5,335 nt of DNA from positions 1-5,335 of the forward strand of contig CAYQMB010000162.1 in NCBI GenBank assembly GCA_964418565.1, written 5' to 3'. This DNA is from JAQIBY01 sp964418565. Its GTDB lineage: Bacteria > Bacteroidota > Bacteroidia > Bacteroidales > ML635J-15. The notes under the pieces were generated by a model that worked only from the letters and a program-made list of their open reading frames with translations, did no database searches and had not been told where the DNA came from. Every line of letters starts with the position of its first letter. Position 1 is the stretch's first letter. The position numbers were made by a program, and so were the translations under genes. This document shows, piece after piece, positions 1 through 5,335 of this stretch.

Positions 1-69
1 GGGCATTATTTGTTACAGATAAAAGCAAGAGGCTATAACTATTACGGGCGCTTTGTAAAGAACCAATAG
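1..69 (+). CDS. C-terminal end of a truncated gene, possibly a T9SS-sorted secreted protein
   Basis: From base 1, frame 1 stays open for 22 codons and ends at TAG (67-69). The peptide reads GHYLLQIKARGYNYYGRFVK followed by NQ. What is seen: a G-x-Y-L-L-x-I strand, a short turn with Gly/Asn/Tyr, and a final G-R-F-V-K strand. This is the pattern of the last two beta strands of T9SS type A sorting domains (G-x-Y-x-v-x-I ... x-K-F-V-K), so the gene probably encodes a secreted or cell-surface protein whose start lies upstream of the window. The match is by eye over only 22 residues and could be coincidental; an ordinary gene tail, or no gene, remains possible. No convincing terminator follows the stop codon. 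Confidence 0.45.
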   Translation, partial: GHYLLQIKARGYNYYGRFVKNQ

Positions 70-175
70 CCTGGTAAGCCGGCCTACACACCTTCAACCA
101 AAAGGTATTACAAACAAAAGCCACAAATCTCCCTTCGATTTCACGGCATTTTGTATCTTTGTTTGACTAAATGAA
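70..175. other. Intergenic region upstream of hldD
   Basis: Non-coding stretch between the truncated gene and hldD. It holds an imperfect palindrome, GTAAGCCGGCCTAC at 74-87 (one mismatched pair), and a weak 5-bp stem ACCTT/AAGGT (90-94 with 102-106) that lacks a T-run and so is not a convincing terminator. The -7 element of the hldD promoter lies at its right end. I see no RNA gene here. Confidence 0.5.
154..161 (+). promoter_or_regulatory. Bacteroidetes-type -7 promoter element for the hldD cluster
   Basis: TATCTTTG matches the TAnnTTTG -7 consensus of the Bacteroidetes housekeeping sigma factor exactly. It ends 14 bases before the ATG at 176. With a start site about 5-8 bases downstream, the leader would be only about 6-10 bases, too short for a Shine-Dalgarno site, and none is present. 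No good -33 TTTG/TTG lies at the expected distance of about 17-23 bases upstream, so only the -7 half is well supported. Confidence 0.65.
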
Positions 176-1147
176 ATGCCCATGATTGTCATTACAGGCG
201 CTGCCGGATTTATTGGTTCATGCATGTGTGCCCGCCTCAACGAGGAAGGCTACCGCGATATCGTGCTGGTGGATGATTTCCGCAAAGACGAAAAAATCCC
301 GAATTACAAAAACAAAATCTTTTCCGAAAAAGTGGATCGTTCCCGCTTTATTCCCTGGCTGAAGAAAAATCACCGGGACGTGCAGTTTGTCATCCACCTG
401 GGCGCCAGAACCGACACAATGGAATTTGACAAAAAAGTGTTTGACACACTCAACCTCAACTATTCCAAAGACATCTGGAACACCTGCGTTGAGTACGGCC
501 TGCCGCTGATTTATGCTTCCTCGGCTGCCACTTACGGAGACGGAAGTCTGGGTTACGATGACAATCACGACATCATCCCACAGCTGAAGCCGTTGAATCC
601 ATACGGCGAATCCAAAAACCAGTTTGACATCTGGGCACTTGAACAGGAAAAATCGCCCTTTTTCTGGGCCGGATTCAAGTTTTTCAATGTCTTTGGTCCC
701 AACGAATACCACAAAGGCCGCATGGCTTCGGTGGTGATGCATGCTCACAGACAAATTGCAGAAAACGGCTATATGAACCTCTTCCGTTCTCACCATCCCG
801 ATTATAAAGACGGGCACCAGACACGCGATTTTATTTATGTGAAAGACGTGTGTGATGTAATGCTGCATTTCATGGAAGAACGTCCCGAAAGCGGCATTTA
901 TAATCTGGGAACAGGACATGCCAGAACATTTCTTGATCTGGCCAAAGCCACCTTCAAAGCTATGGGCAAAGAAGAAGACATTCGCTTCATTGACACACCC
1001 GAAAATCTGCGCGACAAATACCAGTATTTCACCGAAGCAACTATGGACAAATTGCGCAAGGCCGGGTATACAAAGGCATTTACGAGTCTTGAAGATGGCG
1101 TTAAAGATTACGTGCAGCACTACCTGAACTCAAAATCTCTGTACTGA
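176..1147 (+). CDS. hldD: ADP-L-glycero-D-manno-heptose 6-epimerase
   Basis: Catalyses the last step of ADP-L-glycero-beta-D-manno-heptose synthesis, epimerising C6 of the D-glycero form using tightly bound NADP. The product is the heptose donor for the LPS inner core; the enzyme is cytoplasmic. The 323 residues begin with a Rossmann GxxGxxG (G8, G11, G14). The extended-SDR catalytic set is present: S116 in YASSAATYG (113-121), Y143 and K147 in NPYGESK, and K180 in the HldD signature HKGRMASV (179-186), matching the second catalytic Lys of the E. coli enzyme. RDFIYVKDV and NLGTGHA (243-249) follow as in the family. Length is close to E. coli HldD (about 310). The loop before RDF (around 205-217) is longer than in E. 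coli. ATG 176 gives MPM; ATG 182 gives MIVITG, equally family-like. It is first in a cluster, and its TGA overlaps the meaB ATG. A 300-codon antisense frame inside it is a shadow. Confidence 0.95.
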   Translation: MPMIVITGAAGFIGSCMCARLNEEGYRDIVLVDDFRKDEKIPNYKNKIFSEKVDRSRFIPWLKKNHRDVQFVIHLGARTDTMEFDKKVFDTLNLNYSKDIWNTCVEYGLPLIYASSAATYGDGSLGYDDNHDIIPQLKPLNPYGESKNQFDIWALEQEKSPFFWAGFKFFNVFGPNEYHKGRMASVVMHAHRQIAENGYMNLFRSHHPDYKDGHQTRDFIYVKDVCDVMLHFMEERPESGIYNLGTGHARTFLDLAKATFKAMGKEEDIRFIDTPENLRDKYQYFTEATMDKLRKAGYTKAFTSLEDGVKDYVQHYLNSKSLY

Positions 1148-2274
1148 TGGCAAAACGCAAAGGAAAAGGACATTACAAAGGCGAAGTGGAAGAGAGCAAA
1201 CATGAAGGTTCTGCCCTCAATGTCAACGACGGCGTGGACCAGCCGCCGCAGGTCAATCCCAACCTGAAATTCAAACGCAAACGCCGTGAATTAAGTGCGG
1301 ATGCATACGCCGACGGCATTCTGAAAGGCGACCGGAATCTGCTTGGTCAGGCCATAACCCTGATTGAAAGCACCCGTCCGGATCAGAAACAACTGGCACA
1401 GGACATCATTCGCCTTTGTGTTCCCCATGCGGGAGATTCGGTACGCATCGGCATTACAGGCGTTCCCGGTGTCGGGAAATCATCCTTCATCGAAACGCTG
1501 GGACACAATCTGGTACAGGCCGGCCGCAAACTGGCAGTACTGGCCGTGGATCCGTCATCAGAGCGCTCCAAAGGCAGCATTTTGGGTGACAAAACCCGCA
1601 TGAATCTGCTGGCACAATCCGAACATGCGTTCATCCGCCCCTCCCCTTCAGCCGGCTCGCTGGGTGGAGTAGCGCGGAAAACCCGGGAAAGCATCATCTT
1701 GTGCGAGGCTGCCGGTTTCGATACCATTTTTGTTGAAACCGTGGGCGTGGGACAATCCGAAGTGGCCGTACACTCCATGGTGGATTTCTTTTTGCTGCTC
1801 ATGCTGGCCGGTGCCGGCGACGAACTTCAGGGCATCAAGCGGGGCATCATGGAAATGGCCGATGCCATCGCCATCAACAAAGCCGACGGAGAAAACCAAA
1901 AACGGGCGCAACTGGCCAAAGCCGAGTACAAAAATGCCCTTCACCTCTTCCCTCCCGCTCCATCCGGCTGGAAACCACAGGTACTCACCTGCTCAGCCCT
2001 GAACAACACAGGCATTTCCTACGTGTGGGATACAGTACTGGATTATATCAAGCTAACCAGAGAAAACGGGTATTTCGACAAGCGGCGCAAGGAGCAGGCC
2101 CGCTACTGGATGTATGAAACCATCAACGAAAGCCTGAAATCCGATTTTTACAGCAATCCTGATATCAAAACAAAGCAGCAAGGCTTTGAGCAGGATGTGT
2201 TACATGGCAAAATGAGCTCTTTTGAAGCCGCTCAAAAACTACTGGACACCTATTATAATCGCAAAAAGGAGTAA
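1147..2274 (+). CDS. meaB: Methylmalonyl-CoA mutase-associated GTPase (MeaB/ArgK/MMAA family)
   Basis: SIMIBI-class G protein that, in studied relatives (Methylobacterium MeaB, human MMAA), gates adenosylcobalamin loading of methylmalonyl-CoA mutase and protects it from inactivation. Visible motifs: Walker A GVPGVGKS (105-112); VLAVDPSS (131-138); SILGDKTRM (144-152); the family signature RPSPSAGSLGGVARKT (164-179); ETVGVGQSE (197-205), the G3 region; NKAD (244-247), the guanine-specificity motif; and CSAL (282-285), the G5 region. The C-terminal third (about 300-375) would be the helical dimerisation arm. The 375 residues exceed the usual 310-330 because of a Lys/Arg-rich N-terminal stretch of about 48 residues before ELSADAYADGILKGD, where the family core begins. 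I recall similar extensions in Bacteroidetes homologues. There is no other ATG before codon 152, and the start overlaps the hldD stop as TGATG, suggesting translational coupling. The mutase subunit genes are not in the window. Confidence 0.95.
   Translation: MAKRKGKGHYKGEVEESKHEGSALNVNDGVDQPPQVNPNLKFKRKRRELSADAYADGILKGDRNLLGQAITLIESTRPDQKQLAQDIIRLCVPHAGDSVRIGITGVPGVGKSSFIETLGHNLVQAGRKLAVLAVDPSSERSKGSILGDKTRMNLLAQSEHAFIRPSPSAGSLGGVARKTRESIILCEAAGFDTIFVETVGVGQSEVAVHSMVDFFLLLMLAGAGDELQGIKRGIMEMADAIAINKADGENQKRAQLAKAEYKNALHLFPPAPSGWKPQVLTCSALNNTGISYVWDTVLDYIKLTRENGYFDKRRKEQARYWMYETINESLKSDFYSNPDIKTKQQGFEQDVLHGKMSSFEAAQKLLDTYYNRKKE
2263..2271 (+). promoter_or_regulatory. Shine-Dalgarno-like site for the YbaK/ProX gene
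   Basis: AAAAAGGAG lies in the last codons of meaB (Lys-Lys-Glu) and ends 6 bases before ATG 2278. This is a good spacing, and it supports that start over the out-of-frame ATG at 2274. Strong purine-rich sites are uncommon in Bacteroidetes, where A-rich leaders are typical; here the site also codes for the end of meaB, so it may be incidental. Confidence 0.5.
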
Positions 2275-2277
2275 TGT

Positions 2278-2769
2278 ATGATTGGTCAGGACGTTGTTTA
2301 CGAAACCCTGGAAAAATTAAACATCGATTACGATTATTACGAATCACCACGGGATTTTTCTTCCGAAGATGATGGCAGTTTCTGGAAGCGCATACAGGCC
2401 GAACGCTGCAAAAACCTCTTTCTGCGCAACCACAAGGGCAATAAGCATTTTCTGGTGATATCGAAATATTACGAGCCATTCAACATCAAAATTCTGGAAG
2501 ATCATTTCAAAAAAGGCAAGATCAGCTTTGCTTCGGAGCGTCGTCTGGATAAATGGATTAAGACAAAGCCGGGAGCTGTCTCTGTGTTCTCCTTGTTTAA
2601 TGATGTTGAAAATCACACCCGTGTGTTTGTTGACAAAGCGTTGCAGGATACAGATTACGTCACGTTTTTGCCAAATGCCCATGATGCCATATTAAAAATC
2701 AGCACAAAAGATTTCATTCGCTTACTGGAAGCGAGCGGCAATGCGTGGGAGTTTTTTGAATTGCGGTAA
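2278..2769 (+). CDS. YbaK/ProX-domain tRNA-editing protein (ProXp-ala/PrdX-like)
   Basis: A 163-residue stand-alone domain related to the editing insert of prolyl-tRNA synthetase. Family members are cytoplasmic trans-editing deacylases; the ProXp-ala/PrdX branch hydrolyses Ala-tRNAPro. Seen: an N-terminal helix VYETLEKLNIDYDYYE (7-22), CKNLFLRN (44-51) with the conserved pocket Lys K45 and Asn N46, SFASERRLDKW (83-93), and PGAVSVFSLFND (98-109), matching the family P-G-x-V-S-x-F-x-L-x-N-D. It ends in an amphipathic stretch and a FFELR tail, as expected. Odd: the family usually shows F-H-P-x-x-N-T-A-T after the beta strand, while this protein has FLPNAHDAIL (130-139), so the usual His is Leu131 and the Asn-Thr pair is His-Asp. 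Catalysis or specificity may therefore differ. It starts 3 bases after meaB and is probably the last gene of the cluster. The family is certain enough; the exact substrate is inferred. Confidence 0.85.
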   Translation: MIGQDVVYETLEKLNIDYDYYESPRDFSSEDDGSFWKRIQAERCKNLFLRNHKGNKHFLVISKYYEPFNIKILEDHFKKGKISFASERRLDKWIKTKPGAVSVFSLFNDVENHTRVFVDKALQDTDYVTFLPNAHDAILKISTKDFIRLLEASGNAWEFFELR

Positions 2770-2805
2770 TGGATAATTGGCCATATGCATCAATAAGCCA
2801 TCAAA

Positions 2806-2833
2806 GTATTGAATCATCAATGCCCTGAGGCAT
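2806..2833. other. Weak overlapping hairpins between convergent genes
   Basis: The 77 bases between the convergent ends contain ATTGA-ATCA-TCAAT (2808-2821, extendable by a wobble and a G-C pair) and ATGCC-CTGA-GGCAT (2820-2833). The two overlap at 2820-2821. Neither is followed by a T-run on either strand, so these are at best weak terminators for the YbaK/ProX gene and the regulator. The short word CATCAA also occurs three times here (2788, 2799, 2815). Confidence 0.25.
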
Positions 2834-2846
2834 AAATCCGGTAAGA

Positions 2847-3974
2847 CTACGAACCAGACTGACTGTCATCCTGCTGTTTAAAAGCTGATGGGGTCATACC
2901 TGTAAACTTTTTGAAGGCATTATTAAAAGAGGCCTTGGAATTAAACCCAACGGTATGAGCGATTCCCTCAATTGTGTAGTTTTCATATTCAGCAGCTTTG
3001 AGGTATTTTTTGGCTTCCTCAATCCGATAGCGGTTTATAAAACTGCTAAAGTTTTCATTCATCTGATCATTGATTACTTTGGAAATGTATGTTTTGTTAA
3101 TGTCAAGGGCTTTACTAAACTCAAAAATGGTCAACTTGGGATCCATATAAGGCTTTTCCTTTTCCATGAGCTTCAGAATGCTTTCCATGAGCAATTCTTT
3201 TTTCGCTTCAGGCATACCTGACTTCACTTCTTGCACCTCAGCCGGGGCGACATCTTCCACCACTTCCGTGGATATCTCGGTTTGAGCATGCTTGGAATCA
3301 TAAATATCTTTTTGACGCAAGCCAAAATATCCGAGGAAATTAAAGAAAAACACCATCATGGCGTAATAAAATATTTGAACGCCGCCGGAGTTTCCGATGT
3401 AAAAAACAAGCAGGTCAAGGGATGAAATGATGATATACATCCCAACAAACACTTTCATCCAGTTTAGGTTAATATCCTCGGTAAAAGAGAAGTAATATTT
3501 GAGATTGGTGGAATGCTTTCTCAAAAGCACCAGCATAAGAATTGCATACACAATTACCTGCAAATTGTAAAGCGTTGTAGAAGCAATGCGGATGGAGTGC
3601 ACTGTCATCAATCCCTCCTGCACTGAAGCAGCAATAACATTGAGGATAAGAAATACTGCAGCCGGCAGGAAATGCAATGCCTGTTTTTTATCAAAAGCAA
3701 AACCTTCCACAGTCAAAGATCTGGTGTAGAGGTAATAAAACGGGTTAATGGTTAACAGCAGGCCATACACTGTATAATTGTTGATCACCTCAATACCCAG
3801 CGGTTCAAGGAAAAAAGGAGCCGTGACAAAATAAAACAGTGAGACAAAAACCATTAAAAACGCCAGGGTGCGGTTTGCTCTGCTGTTCGTGTTTTCATAC
3901 GTAAACAATTGCAGGGCATAAATCAAAGGCTGAAATATGAGCAGAAAATGCAATATGTGAATAAAACTAAACAT
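2847..3974 (-). CDS. Membrane-bound AraC-family transcriptional regulator (7TM-HTH)
   Basis: 375 residues from ATG 3974. The N-terminal half is a chain of seven hydrophobic segments (about 2-24, 35-56, 69-87, 99-118, 132-151, 172-194, 199-219). A charged linker with an acidic patch (about 220-262) follows, then an AraC/XylS DNA-binding domain. The first helix-turn-helix is LTIFEFSKALDINKTYISKV (281-300). The second spans 333-366 and includes IEGIAHTVGFNSKASFNNAF and the classic FTGMTPSAFK ending. The likely role is to sense a signal in or near the cytoplasmic membrane and act on nearby DNA; the ligand cannot be read from the sequence. The frame extends to a TTG at 3998, but a promoter element overlaps that codon, so ATG 3974 is preferred. 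It is divergent from the T9SS-tailed gene and convergent with the YbaK/ProX gene. G/C use at third positions is visibly lower than in hldD and meaB. Family confidence is high; target genes are unknown. Confidence 0.9.
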   Translation of the reverse strand: MFSFIHILHFLLIFQPLIYALQLFTYENTNSRANRTLAFLMVFVSLFYFVTAPFFLEPLGIEVINNYTVYGLLLTINPFYYLYTRSLTVEGFAFDKKQALHFLPAAVFLILNVIAASVQEGLMTVHSIRIASTTLYNLQVIVYAILMLVLLRKHSTNLKYYFSFTEDINLNWMKVFVGMYIIISSLDLLVFYIGNSGGVQIFYYAMMVFFFNFLGYFGLRQKDIYDSKHAQTEISTEVVEDVAPAEVQEVKSGMPEAKKELLMESILKLMEKEKPYMDPKLTIFEFSKALDINKTYISKVINDQMNENFSSFINRYRIEEAKKYLKAAEYENYTIEGIAHTVGFNSKASFNNAFKKFTGMTPSAFKQQDDSQSGS

Positions 3975-3985
3975 GAAATCAGTCG

Positions 3986-4014
3986 TAAAGATAATCAATT
4001 TTATTCAGCACAAA
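3986..4014 (-). promoter_or_regulatory. Bacteroidetes-type promoter for the membrane AraC regulator
   Basis: Read on the minus strand, TATCTTTA (3993-3986) differs from TAnnTTTG only in the last base. A -33-like TTTG lies at 4014-4011, 17 bases upstream; another TTTG at 4019-4016 gives a 22-base spacer. The -7 element ends 11 bases before ATG 3974, again implying a very short leader. It overlaps the competing TTG codon at 3998-3996, which argues against that start. Confidence 0.55.
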
Positions 4015-4036
4015 ACAAACAAGGAATGCATTATTC

Positions 4037-4073
4037 TTGTTTAAAATAGCGCTAATTTTCTAAATCTAAACAA
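4037..4073. repeat. Interrupted inverted repeat with inner palindrome, candidate operator
   Basis: Outer arms TTGTTTA (4037-4043) and TAAACAA (4067-4073) are perfect 7-bp complements. Between them lies TAGCGCTA (4047-4054), a perfect palindrome that extends with one mismatch to AAAATAGCGCTAATTT (4043-4058). The element sits between the two divergent promoters, upstream of both -7 elements, where a regulator could affect either gene. AraC proteins often bind direct rather than inverted repeats, so the link to the adjacent regulator is only inferred. The region is AT-rich, so part of the outer match could be chance. Confidence 0.35.
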
Positions 4074-4088
4074 AGCTTTTTAACCACA

Positions 4089-4165
4089 GACGTTTTTTTT
4101 GGTAAATTTGTCATTGAACATTTGGGAAGTTTAATATTAAATCAAGAACTATAAAAAAAAACGTC
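4089..4165. repeat. 12-bp perfect inverted repeat flanking the T9SS gene leader
   Basis: GACGTTTTTTTT (4089-4100) and AAAAAAAACGTC (4154-4165) are exact reverse complements separated by 53 bases. The left arm ends 2 bases before the -7 element, and the right arm abuts the ATG at 4166. Eight of the twelve pairs are a T/A homopolymer, which lowers its significance, but the GACG/CGTC ends match as well. If transcription starts near 4117, the left arm is not in the mRNA and the pair could act only as DNA; a longer transcript could pair across the start codon region. Confidence 0.5.
4103..4110 (+). promoter_or_regulatory. Bacteroidetes-type -7 element for the T9SS-tailed gene
   Basis: TAAATTTG matches TAnnTTTG exactly. 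A start site near 4117 would leave a leader of about 50 bases, AT-rich and ending in an A-run just before the ATG, the typical translation context in this phylum. No clear -33 TTTG sits at the expected distance; only a T-run at 4077-4081 is in place, so the promoter may be weak or activator-dependent. Confidence 0.55.
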
Positions 4166-5209
4166 ATGAAAAAAAGTTTATCATTATTTGTAGGCATTTT
4201 GCTAATTAGTGCATCAGCCTTTTCACAACTAGTAACAATCAGTCAGGAAAACCAACTTCCGGTTATTGGTGATACCATGTCATATAAGAACCTTACGCTA
4301 TTTGGATTTGATCCTGCAGGTGAGGGCGACGTGACAGATAAGACCTGGGATTATTCATCTCTATCAGAAACCGGCTCTGGTGTAACGTATTGGTGGGTAG
4401 ATGCATCAACAACAGCTCAGGCATCTGAATTTCCTGAGGCAAACCTGGCTTTGGCAGATGATCAAACGGTAGGGCATTTTTATTACAAGCATGAAGCCGG
4501 CTCCGACACCATTTACCGCACAGGAACCTACGGTGAAGATGGCAGCACCATCATGCAGATGAATTACGATTATCCCTACATTCCGGAATTCACTTTTCCC
4601 ATTTCTGCAGGTGATAATTATGGCACTACATATGAAGGTGATATGGGAGACATGGGAGCCGGAGAAGACAGCACTACCATAGATGATGGGGAATATGCTG
4701 TAAACGCAGATGCGCAGGGCACACTTATCCTGCCAAACGGTACTCAATTAGACAATGTACTCAGGATTCATGTCATTGAATCATTTGACATGAAACTCTA
4801 CATTATGGGAAAAGCCATTACATACTCTATCACGGATGATGCATATTACTGGTACCATGACACCATCACAAAACCTGTTTTTCAGTACACCTATACCGAA
4901 CAATCTGACGGACAGGGTGGAACAGATGATTATGAGTCTCTTCGCTATCAAGATATTGCTGGAGCAGTTGGAAATCAGGATGTAATGGCATCCAAAATGG
5001 AGATTTACCCCAATCCGACTACTGGAATTGTAAACACCAACAACATCAATGAAATAAGCATTTACAATGCCATTGGACAACGGGTTTACCAAAATGCAGA
5101 ACTCAATACAAATAGCAAGATCAATCTTGAAACTCTTGAAAAAGGCGTGTATATCGTACGCATGAAAAATAATAATATCACACGTTCGCAAAAACTGATA
5201 ATTGAATAA
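4166..5209 (+). CDS. Secreted protein with C-terminal T9SS type A sorting domain, function unknown
   Basis: 347 residues. Residues 1-20 are a clear Sec signal peptide: Lys-Lys, a hydrophobic core, then A18-F19-S20 before Q21. This fits signal peptidase I cleavage leaving an N-terminal Gln, as in many Bacteroidetes exported proteins. The C-terminal 70 residues or so form a T9SS type A tail: IYPNPTTG (280-287), ISIYNAIGQRVYQ (297-309) and LEKGVYIVRMKNNNITRSQK (324-343) before the final LIIE. It should cross the outer membrane by T9SS, lose the tail, and be released or anchored to the surface. The middle (about 22-275) is rich in Asp, Gly, Thr and aromatic residues and looks beta-rich, with DKTWDYSSL (58-66), an acidic stretch with GDMGDMGAGEDS (158-169) and GTLILPNGTQLDNVLRIHVI (185-204), a sequence style I associate with uncharacterised Bacteroidetes secreted proteins. 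I recognise no catalytic motif. It is followed by a strong terminator and so is probably monocistronic. Confidence 0.9.
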   Translation: MKKSLSLFVGILLISASAFSQLVTISQENQLPVIGDTMSYKNLTLFGFDPAGEGDVTDKTWDYSSLSETGSGVTYWWVDASTTAQASEFPEANLALADDQTVGHFYYKHEAGSDTIYRTGTYGEDGSTIMQMNYDYPYIPEFTFPISAGDNYGTTYEGDMGDMGAGEDSTTIDDGEYAVNADAQGTLILPNGTQLDNVLRIHVIESFDMKLYIMGKAITYSITDDAYYWYHDTITKPVFQYTYTEQSDGQGGTDDYESLRYQDIAGAVGNQDVMASKMEIYPNPTTGIVNTNNINEISIYNAIGQRVYQNAELNTNSKINLETLEKGVYIVRMKNNNITRSQKLIIE

Positions 5210-5240
5210 ATAACTGTGGTTTTTGGTTAATTTTAGGGGG

Positions 5241-5270
5241 GAGGCTGTCCGGAAGGACAGCCTCTTTTTT
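5241..5270 (+). terminator. Intrinsic terminator of the T9SS-tailed gene
   Basis: GAGGCTGTCC (5241-5250) and GGACAGCCTC (5255-5264) form a perfect 10-bp stem closed by GGAA, a GNRA-type tetraloop, followed directly by six T (5265-5270) and a further T-rich stretch. It begins 31 bases after the stop codon at 5209. The opposite strand lacks a T-run after the stem, so it looks one-directional. Confidence 0.95.
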
Positions 5271-5335
5271 GTTTTATTTCCTGGCTTGATTCAATAAATT
5301 TTTCCAAATGCATACATGTTGATTTTTTTATGTCC
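5271..5335. other. AT-rich window end, no supported gene
   Basis: The last 65 bases are AT-rich. Short open frames reach the edge on both strands: ATG 5316 on plus reads MLIFLC to the edge, and on minus a 14-codon tail, GHKKINMYAFGKIY, ends at TGA (5293-5291). A weak TAAATTTT at 5295-5302 resembles a -7 element upstream of ATG 5316. None is long enough to support a gene. Confidence 0.4.

Noticed and set aside
74..87. GTAAGCCGGCCTAC palindrome as a terminator or RNA hairpin
   Set aside because: It has no loop bases of its own, one mismatch and no T-run; at most a DNA-level palindrome.
218..1120. 300-codon open frame antisense to hldD
   Set aside because: The translation is rich in Cys, His and Phe with no domain pattern, and it lies wholly within a well-supported hldD. 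Such long antisense frames arise from codon bias.
1383..1802. Antisense open frame of 139 codons inside meaB
   Set aside because: Ser/Met/Pro-rich translation with no recognisable motif, lying opposite the conserved GTPase motifs; a shadow frame.
2806..2833. Bidirectional terminator between the convergent genes
   Set aside because: The hairpins have stems of only 5-7 bp, overlap one another and have no T-run on either strand; kept only as a weak structural note.
4406..5191. Two antisense open frames (113 and 136 codons) within the T9SS-tailed gene
   Set aside because: Their Ile/Cys/Val-rich translations look like reverse reading of a Asn/Asp-rich protein. The plus strand has a signal peptide, sorting tail and terminator.
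5295..5335. Start of a new gene at the right edge
   Set aside because: Only a degenerate -7 match and six codons are visible; too little to support a gene.

Overview
The window looks like ordinary chromosomal DNA from a member of the Bacteroidota (Bacteroidetes). Four things suggest this: the end of a secreted protein carrying a type IX secretion system (T9SS) sorting tail, promoters of the TAnnTTTG type used by this phylum, a seven-helix membrane protein fused to an AraC-type DNA-binding domain, and a terse layout in which start codons sit very close to -7 elements. No CRISPR array, insertion sequence, prophage gene, tRNA or rRNA was seen.

Layout. Bases 1-69 hold the last 22 codons of a plus-strand gene that begins outside the window; the tail resembles the end of a T9SS sorting domain. 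A short intergenic stretch carries a good -7 element (154-161) for a three-gene plus-strand cluster: hldD (176-1147, ADP-heptose epimerase for lipopolysaccharide core), meaB (1147-2274, GTPase chaperone of methylmalonyl-CoA mutase) and a YbaK/ProX-type tRNA-editing protein (2278-2769). hldD and meaB overlap by one base (TGATG). The third gene starts 3 bases after meaB, with a Shine-Dalgarno-like sequence inside the end of meaB, so co-transcription is very likely. The three functions (LPS sugar, B12 enzyme maintenance, translation quality control) do not form a pathway; the grouping looks like a housekeeping operon.

A gene for a membrane-bound AraC-family regulator lies convergently on the minus strand (2847-3974). 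Its longest open frame uses a TTG at 3998, but a Bacteroidetes-type promoter overlaps that codon, so the ATG at 3974 is the better start. Divergent from it, across about 190 bases, is a 347-residue secreted protein (4166-5209) with a signal peptide and a C-terminal T9SS type A tail, closed by a textbook intrinsic terminator (5241-5270). The divergent interval holds two inverted-repeat structures, which makes it the most interesting non-coding part of the window. It suggests, without proving, that the membrane regulator controls itself and/or the secreted protein.

No clear undescribed system was found. The points most worth checking are the inverted repeats in the divergent promoter region, the atypical active-site loop of the tRNA-editing protein, and the start-codon correction for the regulator.
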